Part shown: positions 1 through 10,550 of the stretch, in pieces | Layout of the letters: each line of letters opens with the position of its first letter | Numbering within the stretch: the stretch's first letter is position 1 | Source: Vigna angularis | Lineage: Eukaryota; Streptophyta; Magnoliopsida; Fabales; Fabaceae | Reading direction: 5' to 3' | NCBI RefSeq assembly: GCF_016808095.1 | Contig: NC_068971.1 | Coordinates: forward strand, 13,156,501-13,220,500 | Length of the DNA: 64,000 bases | Made by a program: the position numbers and the translations under genes | Notes under the pieces: generated by a model | The model's input: the letters and a program-made list of their open reading frames with translations, nothing else | Told to the model about the DNA's origin: nothing | The model's database searches: none

Positions 1-35
1 ACCCCCGAAATCGTTCTGCAATTGCAGATAAACAC

Positions 36-524
36 GTATTCCTTAGGCTCGCAACATTTGGGATATCAAATGTCATCTACAATAAAGAAAGTAATAACCT
101 TATATCAATACAAATTTATCAATATAATGAAACTAGAATTTGGAGCAATATTGATTAACTTACTAATAGATCTTGCCAGATAAGATTTTGATCAGCCTAA
201 GATACATGGTCAAAGGAATGAGTAAGGATAGGATACGATCACGTGCTAGTACTCCAAGGTAAGACCAAAAAACATCTGCATTTGGTCCAAATGCTAATCC
301 TATGACCAGTAAATAATGACAGGTGTCCTCTCACCTACATTTCTCCTAAGTATAAGTTGTCTCAACCTCGTCACTCCCTTGGTGGGTCCAGAAGTGGGGA
401 CTTCATCCCCTGACGAATGTGGTGCCTCAACCATATACCTGTCACAATAAATAAGATGAAAGATTAATAAAAGACTTATAAAATAACATATATTATTTAA
501 CAAAAGCCATAAATTTTTACACAA
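36..524 (-). pseudogene. Remnant of CACTA second gene (PF03004-like N-terminal region)
   Basis: The minus strand resembles copy 2 around 36940-37020: both share the run up to a short intron-like region and then diverge. One open frame (300-524) ends in an arginine-rich stretch (GVTRLRQLILRRN, GERTPV) typical of the leader of plant En/Spm PF03004 proteins. Bases 1-36 match copy 2 again near 36985. The assignment rests on comparison with copy 2; the protein is too decayed to call a function. Confidence 0.45.
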
Positions 525-791
525 ATATAAAATTCATACATAATCATATGGATTGGTCATATGAATATTCTCTCATTGTGATCTTCCCGAATTGCATGTA
601 CATCATCAACTAGAGGGTCGTCATCCAAATTTATTGTCGTTTTAAAAATGGATGGTTATCAACAATATGAAGATTACTTAGAATCTCTTCTTTATCTTCA
701 ATTTGTCTTTTTCCTTGAAGAGCGACATACCAATGGTCAGACGTAGGATCTTTGACATAAAAAACTGACTTGCTTGATATGCCATAATAAA

Positions 792-1217
792 CTATTCATC
801 TCCATAACCAACCTTTTGAAAATTAACAAGTGTCATACCAGATTCATCTATTTTGACACCACTCTTATTGTCAACCCACTTATATTTGAAAAGTGCAATA
901 GAAAACTTAGTGTAATCAACCTCCCATATCTCTTTTATTCTACCATAATATGTCATTGATCCAATTACAAGATTTTGATCTTTGGATGTGGAAAATTGTA
1001 GCGACTCAGCTTCTAGACTAACGCTATTATTTTGTACTATGCTTTTATCATCCAAAGTCTTCGTATAGCATGTGCAATTATTAATTTCATAGTTTGTACA
1101 AGATACAACATCAAACTTTAAACCATTTGCTAGCCACAATAATGTCTCAGAAGACCGTGATTCTTTCAAAACTTCAGATTTGAACCAGGACAAGAATGTT
1201 CTGTTATGCTCCATCAA
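792..1217 (-). pseudogene. CACTA tnp2 C-terminal DUF4216 domain fragment
   Basis: The frame of 141 residues contains the DUF4216 pattern: a disulfide-rich start (TNYEINNCTCYTKT), then YYGRIKEIWEVDY, then a conserved FKYKWVDN segment and VNFQKVGYGDE. In plant CACTA elements this domain ends the tnp2 transposase reading frame or forms its last exon. The copy at 36308-36720 is nearly the same. It sits directly downstream of the DUF4218 fragment in the same strand, as expected. It is broken off from the catalytic part and is not expected to make a working transposase. Confidence 0.85.
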
Positions 1218-1463
1218 CTGCTATTTCTCTAATGGTCTTGGATACTTGTCCTTTACAATGGCTTTGTGTGCTTCCACAAACGGGATCACCTCATCTGTGT
1301 TGTTTAATATGTACAGATGTGCTTGCATCAATTTTTCAAGACTTTTCGTCACCACATTCACACTTCGGATGCTTTTACTTGTAGAACATCTATTCAACCA
1401 TGATGTTCAAGGGATTCCTATCGGATTTGCTTTAGTCATATAATCAGAACAAAACTTAATACT

Positions 1464-1838
1464 TTATTTAGCAATATACCTTTCAATCATTGAACCTTCT
1501 TGGCGATGTTGATTTTTGACATACCCTTTCAAAATCTTTATATATCGCTCAATAGGATAAATCCATATTAGGTATATTGGTCCACACAACTTGATTTCTC
1601 TGACCAAATGAACAAGTAAATGCACCATGATGTCAAAAAAGGATGGAGGGTAAAACATTTCTAGCTGACACAAGATGATAATAATGTCGCCTTGAAGTTC
1701 ATCTAACTTTGTAGGATCGATGACTTTACTACAAATTGATGAGAAAAATGAGCACAATCGAGTTATGGTCTGCCTACGTTTTTGGGCAAAATTCCACGAG
1801 TTGCCACCAGTAACAATATTTTCATTAAGACGTGACAA
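1464..1838 (-). pseudogene. CACTA transposase DUF4218 domain fragment
   Basis: This 124-residue frame carries DUF4218 hallmarks: CQLEMFYPPSFFDIMVHLLVHLVREI, followed by GPIYLIWIYPIERYIKILKGYVKNQ and the EGSMIERYI motif. The matching segment in copy 3 (46199-48046) is part of one long tnp2 frame. Here the upstream part is frameshifted and the downstream ..EGSMIERYIAK is followed by a stop. Confidence 0.88.
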
Positions 1839-1849
1839 TCGTGAGACTT

Positions 1850-3430
1850 GAGTCCAACAAGCTTTAAGTCATGCATTGACACTAAGCTCTTGATATTTGA
1901 AGAGTATCCATGTGGTACCTTGATACTCTTTAAACAAAGGAAAATATTTATCTTCTATTGTCTGGACATTCTGTAACATGCAGGGGGCAAATACATTTAC
2001 CAATCTCTCTTTGTGCCAACCCTTCTCGGATCTTCATGTTAACCAAATCCAAACGAGCATTTAGTCCATCTTTTGTTTTTCCCTAGATGTTGAGTAGTGT
2101 ACCAATCAAGCTATCACGGACATTCTTCTCTACATGCATGACATCTATGCAATGTCTAACATCTAACTTTGACCAATATGGAAGATCAAAGAATATTGAT
2201 TTCTTCTTCCAAGGGGTCGTTACAGATGACTTCTTGGATGTTTTCCAAAATACATGACGTACTTTATTAACTTTTTCAAGAACTTCTAGTCCAGTAAGTG
2301 GAATGGGTGCATTGCCTTTCTCTTGTTGTCCATTGAATACTTTTTTAACCTTCAGTATGGATGATTAGATTGTAAAAATCGCCGATGACGCATATACATT
2401 GTCTTCCTTCTGTGTTTTAATTGATGAGCTGCATTATTTTCTTCACATATAGGACATGCTTTATGACCCTCACACTATACCCTGACAAATTACCATAAGC
2501 TGGGAAGTCATTAATGGTGGAAAATAACATGGCATGAATCATGAAAGTTTCATAAGCAAAGGCATAAAATACTTCAATCCCATCAACCCACGACAACGTC
2601 AAGTCTTCAACTAGTGGCCTGAGATAAACATCTATGTCATTTCCAGGATGTTTTGGACCAGATATGAACATTCACAATATCATGTACCTTCTTTTCATGC
2701 AAGAGATAAGTTGTAAATTATAAGTATAACGGGCCAACAACTATGATTGGTACTTAAATTACCAAATGGTTTCATTTCATCACCAATTAAACCAAACCTA
2801 AGATTTCAACATTTTTTACCAAATTGGGGGAATTCTTAATCAATATTTTTCCATTCATTTGAATCAGTTGGATGACGAAGCAACCCATCAGTTGTTCTCT
2901 CATCGGCATGTCATCTTAGGTTTTTAGCGTCTTTCAGATTCGCGAACAAACGCTTAAGTCTGGCCACGAGTGAAAGGTACCAAACTTCTTTCAAAGCAAA
3001 ACCATTCTTTTTTTTGTGACCACTATCTTCACTGTTGTTTTTTTGACTTATATCGTGATAACCCACATTTTGGACACTTTGTCAAAACTTCATACTTATT
3101 CCTATGTAATATGCAATCATTCGGACATGCCGTTTATACTCCATACCCATCAGACAGAATTTTTTTTGCATCATAATTACGAGTGGGTAATGTATTTCCA
3201 TCTCGCAGCATTTCATTCAACAACGACAACAATTCTGTAAAACTCTTATCAATCCATCCGTTGCTCACCTTTAAATTCATGAGCCTTAACACTGCTGACA
3301 ACCGTGTGAACTTAGTTGAACCCACATACAAAGGATTCTCCGCATTAGTGGACATCGTTTCATATACATGCGCTTGGGAAAAAGCTTCTTCCAACATCGC
3401 GGATCATGTCCTCTAAGTTGTCTTCTTCCG
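1850..3430 (-). pseudogene. CACTA tnp2 transposase core, multiply broken
   Basis: Short frames on the minus strand reconstruct the order of a tnp2 transposase: an N-terminal segment at 3134-3397 (SAVLRLMNLKVSNGWIDKSF then LLSLLNEMLRDGNTLP), a central segment at 2417-2671 (PLVEDL, FSTINDFPAYGNLSGYS), and the MHVEKN region near 2130-2150. Stops and frameshifts separate them. The TINDFPAYG motif also occurs in copy 3, which supports the assignment. No single frame could encode the DDE catalytic core. Confidence 0.82.
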
Positions 3431-3799
3431 GTCGATCTTCCATATCCATGGTGGAATCATATATATTTTCATTTGGAAAGATAGTTGGAAAGTATGTTTC
3501 TTCGCCGTGTCATATCCATGTTGTATAACTTTGTACGAAACCATCACAGATAAGATGTTCTCTAGTATCGATTGCGTTCAACTTCCTCTCATTCAAATAG
3601 TTGACATGGGGACATCTAAACTTGAGTTCATCATCACCACTTGTATTCGCATTGGTCTTCAGGTTACACGAAATGAAAGTGATTATAAATCACTATCAAA
3701 TATGCACCCGAAGATCAATACAAAACACAACTGCAAAATTTCATGAAATTTAAGACATGAATATTAAAATTGATATGTATTAATAAACTATGAAAAAGT

Positions 3800-3949
3800 T
3801 ATTACTCTTCTTAAACTGTCCAACCGGACAATTCAAGATTCAATACTTGTAAATTATTATTACCATCTCCTCTCTATTCATTTGTAAAAACTACATTTGA
3901 TCAAAAAAATCTAGAGATAGTAAATAATTTTTGTATTGAATCTCAAACT
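3800..3949 (-). repeat. Conserved 5' segment of the CACTA copy 1/2 family with internal inverted repeat
   Basis: The reverse complement of 3800-3945 matches 30165-30320, which precedes tnp2 in copy 2, including TTGTCCGGTTGGACAG. Within it AGATTCAATAC (near 3838) faces GTATTGAATCT (near 3934), forming an imperfect inverted repeat of roughly 30-bp arms. The homology ends abruptly at about 3949 against the Copia LTR. Confidence 0.6.
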
Positions 3950-5270
3950 TTTAAAATCTTTTCCACAAAAAAATTATGCCTTTATACTTTTCTTGAATCG
4001 CAATGTAAAATATTTTCAATGCAGCGAAAACTTAATGGAATAAGTACAGAAAGTAATCGATTGAATAAAAAGAGAGTAGGGATCAGAAAATTCAAACACT
4101 ACATTTTTATACTGGTTCGCCCAACCTCCTACATCCCGTGTGCTTCCAACCACGGGAAGCAAATGCACTATAATGATTCAGGTTTTTACAACAAGGTTTC
4201 TAAAGAATACATCACGTCAAAAATGTAAAACAGCTCTCTAACCCTCTAATCAAAATATAGGCAATACAAAACAAGACTAGAAGAATGAATACCCTCTCCT
4301 GCCGTCTAACCCCTTTGAGGCACCCTCAAAGTCAAGAACACACACGTTCTTCTTCCTGTAGTCATAATAGGGAACTCAAACCAATCTTCAAGAGATTGCA
4401 AAATGTGATCATTCAGTAACACCCAAATGTGCAAATTGATCAGTCTTTGAAACACAACACTCTTACTCTTCCAGAAATCACAAGTTGTTGATCACCACGG
4501 TCAATCTTGTTTCTTCGAGCTTTTCCTCTCTTTTTGTAAGATCACAACTTTCTGTAAAGGATATGAAATTGTTAGAATCACAAAAGTTCTTACAAAATTC
4601 AAATCTGCGTCAATTTATAGTATAACACATATCAGACGCATATTAATCGATTGAGCTACTAACGTAATCAAATATAACAATTAGTTATAATAGATTTAGC
4701 AACAGTCAAACAAATAGTTGAGTGTATAATTAATGCAATCGACTATCATTTAATGCCTGGTCAACATATTTAAAATATGATCGTTGTGTTAGTTGTTACA
4801 AGCATTTAACAAATTTTCAAAACATCAACTAACTTATTCGAATATAGAGAGCATGCATTCAATTAAGTGAAATATTTTTGCACAGTTTTTAAAACTTTTC
4901 TCTTTGAAAAATCTCATAGCACACGTCAAAAAAGATTGTGCAAATAAACGAGTTTTAATCGATTCACCCAATAATGTAATCGACTTAAACTGTTGTTTTG
5001 CCACACGTTTAAAGTTCAACCATAGTGCTTGTGATTTTCCTTTTCCAAAAACATATGTCATGCATACACATATAAAATCACATATTTAACACAGTGATAT
5101 GCAATGAACAACACAAACATGTTCTCAGATATGTAAACATGTAAACATAGAACATGTAACACATAATACACATGTATTATTAATTATGTGTTGTCATCAT
5201 CAAAAACTCAGATATCACTGAGATTGTGGGTTAAGGTTAAGTTGTGCTCCCCCTATCAACAATCTCAACA
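3950..5270 (-). repeat. 3' LTR of the Sirevirus-like element, outer end truncated
   Basis: The sequence from CTTTTAAAATCTTTTCCAC to ..AATCTCAACA aligns base by base, with scattered differences, to 10620-11935. The right edge ends in CA (minus strand starts TGTTGAGATTG), directly after the purine tract. The other LTR extends ~70 bp farther to TGTTAAAATAG, which is absent here, so this LTR end was lost. Many scattered mismatches between the LTRs mean an old insertion. Confidence 0.8.
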
Positions 5271-5560
5271 ATCTCCCATTTTTTTATGATGCACCACCAT
5301 GATTAATAATCAACCATGTTGTGCAAATCAATATAGATTATTATCAACCAATTAGAGAAACATCATAATTCTCCCCCTTTGGGCATTAGCAAAAAAGGTA
5401 AGCACATTGTAATTGATACACAGATAATCAAGCACAATAGAGATGCATCAAATATAAACATATTATGATGCTCCCCCTGACAGTATTATTCACATGATTT
5501 AGGATATTCTCCCCCTCAAATGAAGACATATAAAACAGATCAATAATATGCAATGCTCCC
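5240..5560 (-). promoter_or_regulatory. Multiple polypurine tracts next to the 3' LTR
   Basis: On the plus strand CTCCCCCT-type pyrimidine runs occur at about 5247, 5371, 5472, 5510 and 5554, that is AGGGGGAG purine tracts on the element's sense strand. The LTR-proximal tract is an AAAAAAATGGGAGAT run at about 5272-5286. Sireviruses are known for a multi-PPT locus upstream of the 3' LTR, where plus-strand DNA synthesis is primed. The function here is inferred from position and composition. Confidence 0.6.
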
Positions 5561-6294
5561 CTGTCATTATGCATGTTTCAATCTCAAAACATAGATGCAC
5601 AATGCAGTAATCAGAGTATATATTAGAGCATGTAAAAGCATATTCCAAGTAATGAATCAGAGCAGATATGTAACAGTAGTATCAGATCAAAAGTTGATAC
5701 ATTTTCAATCAGCAAAAACAATTTAATCTCTTATCATCTCAAAATATGTATATCAATTAAGCAAAGAGATATAAGAAGAATAAACATTCAACAGTGTATA
5801 AAGCAAGATTTAAAGATATGAGATATTTCAAGTTTGGAATCTTTAAACCCCTATTAATACTCAATCGATTTGAATCCAATCAGAATCAATTTCTTGCTAT
5901 AGCATATTGTTGACTTTCCAGTTTCATCTAGCCAGCAAGTAATGTTCCTACAAAACCTTTCATGGTCTTTCTATATCAAGCATTTTAGAACCAATATAAT
6001 ACAGGAATTATCATAGATAATTTGTGAGTATGCAAAGATATGAATGTAATAGTAAGCAATAACTCATTTGCATACAAGAATGGTGAAATCGATTTAAGTG
6101 TTATCAGTTTTACTCAATCATAGATATAATTTTTCATTCATAGATTGAGTTAACCATAAACTTTGATTTCATTGAAATTTAATCATGAATTACAATCAGA
6201 TTAAAACAAAACAAAAGTGGCATATAAAGCCAGCAATAAAAAAAAGCACAGAAAACACTACAACCAAAAACTCTAAACTATAACCACATGACCC
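5561..6294. other. Non-coding spacer inside the Sirevirus-like element
   Basis: AT-rich sequence with no open frame or recognisable motif lies between the purine-tract cluster and the end of the extra reading frame. Confidence 0.5.
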
Positions 6295-7430
6295 TTATCC
6301 TATTTCAGATGAGTCTACAATCTTCTCATCTGCATTATTCTTCTCGCTTTCAAAATAATCTGCAGAGGTGTCACCAAATTCATTTATCCTTAATGCATAG
6401 TCCATTTTCCTATGCAGCTCAATAAAGGATCTTTGAAGCATTGACATTTTCTCATCAAGTCTTTTAAATCTTTCATCTACAAGCTCTGTTTGAGGTCTAA
6501 ACTTATATCTTGATGTGTCAATATTTATAGGATTAACTTCATCAGTACCAGGACAATACTCATCCTTGAAAATCCATCCTTCTTACTTTTTCTAAGCCCC
6601 AAGTGATCCAGAAATAACTTTTCAATTACATTCTTTTTGTTACAGCTAATGATAATCTCATTTGTGGTGTCCACATTTTGTAATCTCAGAATTCTTCTAA
6701 TGAAGACAACGTATGGTAAATGATATTCATTCTGCTATGCAAACTTCATCATATAATCACCGATTACAGATGCCCAGTCTGTTTGTGTTCTTGTTTGCAA
6801 TTCATACAACAGGTACACATCTTCTACATTCAACAATGACTGATCTTCACCTCTTGGAAGTAAAATTCATGTGATCACATATGCACATATTCTTTCTTCT
6901 TTGCTTAGATGATCAATACTTAAGGAGTCATATTTCCCTATCATATCCCGATCCTTCAAAAATTTGTTATAGATATCAACTTTGTTGAACCCCAGTATGC
7001 CATGATGTGCTTTCAGTCCTCTAGGCTGAAATCCAACAACATATTTCCATATGGAATCATCAATGCGGATAGTCACACCCTTTACTCTAGAAATGAGATA
7101 GTTCTTCTTCCTCTTTAAGTTGGCATATAATACTTTCACAAGATTAGAATAACAGTCTCCTTGGAGTTCAAAAAAATTTGTTAGACCAGAGTTAACTAGC
7201 CATTCTTGAAACAAGAAACCCTCTGTGCGAAAGAACAAAATGCTTAAGTATTTGTGTCTGATCACTTCTTTGAATCCCCACTGACAGATGAAGTCAGTTC
7301 GTTGTTCTTCATCATTAAACCAGCCAAAAGGATTTGCTTCTCTGACCAAAGAGGCAGGGCACTTTCCAGGACGAGAAGATGAAGTGGCCATGACAGATAT
7401 TGAAGAATTTGAAAAGACTTCTTGGTTCAA
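6295..7430 (-). pseudogene. Extra 3' ORF of the retroelement (putative plant transposon protein type)
   Basis: An intact N-terminal stretch of 187 residues (7430-6867) has the pattern FLFQEWLVNSGLTNFFELQG, then YANLKRKKNYLISRVKGV, and GLKAHHGILGFNKVDIYNKF. This resembles the plant 'putative plant transposon protein' family (probably PF20167). The frame continues past a TGA near 6866 and a TAG near 6735, and then after a frameshift near 6590 to a predicted coiled-coil tail (PQTELVDERFKRLDEKMSML, ending SSEIG). It lies between gag and the purine tracts, where Sireviruses carry an env-like or additional ORF. No membrane segment is evident. Function is unknown; capsid, envelope-like and host-derived roles are all open. 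Confidence 0.55.
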
Positions 7431-7877
7431 ATAAAGGTTTTGTGTTTCACAGTTTTGAGACTATCACGGTGTATACAAGTCTATCACATCATATGATTAT
7501 AAGGGCGTGCAATAGCATATTCAGTATAAAGCCCAATTTAAATTTTCAAAAACACATAAGGCCCGTAACAGAGACTATTAATCGATTTCCTTAAGAGTAT
7601 AGTCGACTTGGTGTTTAACACAATGTTACAAAAAACAGAGAATCATATACCCAGAACATATTCGACTTAACACTTAATAGAATCGATTAAAAATCGAGCA
7701 ACTTGATTTTCACAGAAAACATTCACTCAAACAAGCATACAACAAACATGCATTTAACAATCAATCATACAAACAACTTTGATGCATAATGCATTAAGAG
7801 AATTGCAACAATTACCACTTTTTGAATCTCAAGAGCCTATGAATACTACATTGTAGTTCATCTTTGAGTTCTATACT
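7431..7877. other. Spacer where pol would be expected
   Basis: About 450 bp of AT-rich DNA lies between the gag end and the extra ORF. No protease, integrase, RT or RNase H motif was found in any frame, so the pol module is deleted rather than merely mutated. Confidence 0.55.
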
Positions 7878-9035
7878 GCTTCAGCTGCAGCTACTTCCTT
7901 CAAAACAATCAAACGGTTTTGGCGCTGGTACCCATTTGAACTTGGGTCCTGTCTTGTTAGTTGCAGGAGGCAGTTCCTTAGGAATCCATTTGTATTTTCC
8001 TTTGGGAACTCTAACCTTTTTGTAATAACAGTTTCTAACATTGTGACCAATGTTGTTGGAGTAAAAATAGGCATTAGTAGCAGGTTTACTCAGATCAATA
8101 AATTTATGAGTTTATCTTATCACTTTTAGCCTTATAACCAATACCATGTATGTTGATTTCTCTTCCAGAAGCTCTTAGCACAACATCTAAATTTTCTTTA
8201 CCTTGTGTAAATTTTTCTAGTGTGCTAGTTAAGTAATCAATTTTGTCAATATGTACTGGACAGTTATCACAATTTTTATCAACAATTTGTATTTCAGTTT
8301 TAACTGTCTTTATAAATTTTAAAGCAATTTCAAGTTCTTTTTCTATCTTTCCATTATCATTTACTAGATTATCAATTCTATATTCATAGTCTTTTCTCTC
8401 ATAGGATAATCGATTTACCTTATACTGGAGTCGCATGGCTTCTGCATGAATTTCCTGAAATGCATCCAACAACAAGTGGTACTTGACCTCTATTGGCTCA
8501 TTTTCGAACTCTTCATCACTATCATAGTCTGAATGTGCAGAGCCTGCCATAAAACACAAGTTTGAGTCCTCTTCAATGCTACAGTCATCATCACTTGAAG
8601 ATTTAGTATCATTTTTCTCCCAGGTTATGTATGCTTTCTTTTGCTTTCTCTTATTGTCCTGATGATACTTTGTGATTTCTTTTTGCTTGTTCTTTAAGTC
8701 TGGACAGTCAGGCTTGATATGACCATCTTTTCCACACTCAGAGCACTGTACAACATTGTTTTTTGAATTCTTTCTTCCTCTTCAAGGAACTGAATTGTTA
8801 GTGGTAGAAATTCTATTTTTCATAAATTGATTGAATTTTCTTACCACCATGTTCATGATTTCTTTGTCCTGTAGTTCTGCTTCTGAATCAGTTTTTGGCT
8901 CAAGTTTCTTTGAGGCTTTCTTGCTTGTGGCCTTGAGGGCAATTGACATCTTTTCCTCAATTTCTTCTCCCTCTTTTAGCCTTCCAAGTTCAAGTTCATG
9001 CTCCCTTAGCTTTCTGGCCCTTTTCACTTCTTCTG
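7878..9035 (-). pseudogene. Copia gag, C-terminal part with zinc knuckle
   Basis: Translation from 9035 runs EEVKRARKLREHELELGRLK, then a TGA at 8782-8784, then in the same frame a CCHC knuckle (CSECGKDGHIKPDC) at about 8710-8750, the legume gag motif LCFMAG, an acidic stretch and a long coiled coil (8559-8104). After a frameshift near 8104 a second knuckle survives only as GHNVRNC, its first two cysteines replaced by Tyr and Ser. A proline-rich tail (KELPPATN, GPKFKWVPAP) leads to the last stop near 7878. This is nucleocapsid-type gag; the reading frame is dead. Confidence 0.8.
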
Positions 9036-10103
9036 TGTTAGCATAAAGCTAAAGAGTAGAAATTTTTGATGATGTCTCAAAGTCAAGTCTCAAGTGCTCT
9101 TATTGTAGGAAGATCTTCATGAAGACTTGTTTTTATATTAAAGCTTTTATAATTTAGTAGATTTATGTATAGGATGTGGTTTATATTTGATTCTATGTAT
9201 TGTTTGTCTTAGGTTGCGTTAAAATTTATTTTGAATCAGAAAACCTCATTTTATACTCAAGATAATTTATTATTAATTTATAATAATCGATTATCAGTAA
9301 TCAATTATGACTTGCCATAATTGATTATAATGAGCAATGATGAGAAATTTTAAACAAGTTTTTTTTTACCGTTGTGCATTCATTAAATGCATAATTAATT
9401 ACTCTAATTGGATAATTGATTATCACACGTTAATTAGTTGACAACAGGTTTTTGGAGGTATCATTGAGTGAGATCTCTATAAATCAGATTAGGACTCTCA
9501 TTCTAAAATACGAAATACGAAAATATGAAATAAGTGTATTTCAGAAAATCTTATCTATAGTGTGCGGTGATAAGTGTTCTAGGGTTTGCTGAACCCTTGT
9601 GTTGTGGCTTTGAGAACTTTGCATGTTGACATAGAGCGAGAACTTTCACAGGGATTGTGATTGAGTGTTGTTGTTGTTGCTGAGTTAAAAGCCTATCATC
9701 CTTCGTGAAGCATTCGGAGGAGGTGTTCATCCTTTCTGAAGATTCAGAGGAGGTGTTCATCCCTTGTGGGTTACAGGGAAAGTGACTTTCATCTCCTAGG
9801 GTAACAAGAGAGGTGGTTTCTAAACTTTTACAAATTGTTTCTTTGTGATTGCAATTTGTAATTGTTTTGTGAGTAGTGAACTGTTTATCTTGTTTTGAGA
9901 TAAGCGACTGGATGTAGGATTGGTAAGATCCGAACCAAGATAAAATTATCCCTGCAAATTTCTCTCAACCTTACTCTCTTTATTTGTTATTATTATTTTC
10001 TTGGTAAGTTTAATTGAGTAGAAATTAAAAGGCACATGTTCGTATTAAAAACCCTCTTCGTTTGTTATTCCATGCTAACAATTCCGCTGCAACCGCTCTG
10101 ACA
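9036..10103 (+). repeat. Solo LTR of a Copia element inserted in gag
   Basis: The 1068-bp unit starts TGTTAGCATAAAG and ends CCGCTCTGACA. It aligns with the LTR at 35312-35981, which is followed by a primer site and gag, so orientation and ends are fixed by comparison. Immediate flanks are TTCTG (9031-9035) and TTTTG (10104-10108), a 5-bp target duplication with one mismatch. Removing it joins the two gag halves in frame around ..THEGT and EEVKRAR... It contains no coding region. Solo LTRs arise by LTR-LTR recombination. Confidence 0.85.
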
Positions 10104-10469
10104 TTTTGTTCCTTCATGCGTCACTTCAAGAACCTCCCACATTTCTTTGGTCGTTCTACTGTGGGAAATCCTGAATAATTCATTCATGGTTAGTGCAGAC
10201 GCAATAACATTTCTTGCCTTTACACATACTACGTACGCTCTACAATTTTCATCCGGAGTCCACTCTGAGAAATTTTGCAAAACAGATTTTCCATTTATAA
10301 CATGAGTGGGCTCATATGGACCATTTAGAGTTGCATCCCAAACTCCTTTATCCACGTATTCAAGAAAGATTTGCATCCTTATTTTCCAAAAGGCATAGTT
10401 TTCTCCAGAAAATAGGGGTGGTCTATTTGTGTTTGCACCTTCACCAAAGGTTTGACAATTGAAAGCCAT
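10104..10469 (-). pseudogene. Copia gag, N-terminal part
   Basis: From the ATG at 10469 the protein begins MAFNCQTFGEGANTNRPPLF and continues SGENYAFWKIRMQIFLEYVD, typical of Copia gag (DUF4219/UBN2 group). It ends at TTKEMWEVLEVTHEGT where the solo LTR interrupts it. A longer frame opens at 10571 but that part lies in the LTR, so the inner ATG is preferred. The same N-terminus, diverged, occurs at 36016. Confidence 0.85.
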
Positions 10470-10550
10470 TTTCCAGGATCGATCGATTAAGCGGAAATAG
10501 TAATCGATTAGTTTTTCAAATATTTTATGAAAATCATCTCGGGTGTCAAT

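Larger units (their letters stand above)
1..3949 (-). mobile_element. Decayed CACTA (En/Spm) transposon, copy 1, running off the left edge
   Basis: On the minus strand, from right to left, this stretch holds in normal CACTA order a conserved 5' segment, tnp2 transposase pieces, a DUF4218 block, a DUF4216 block and the start of a PF03004-type second gene. All are broken by stops and frameshifts. The same blocks recur in the same order on the plus strand at 30160-38093, so the two are copies of one family. The right end is cut by the Copia LTR that starts near 3950. The left end lies outside the window, so no terminal inverted repeat or target duplication can be checked. Confidence 0.85.
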
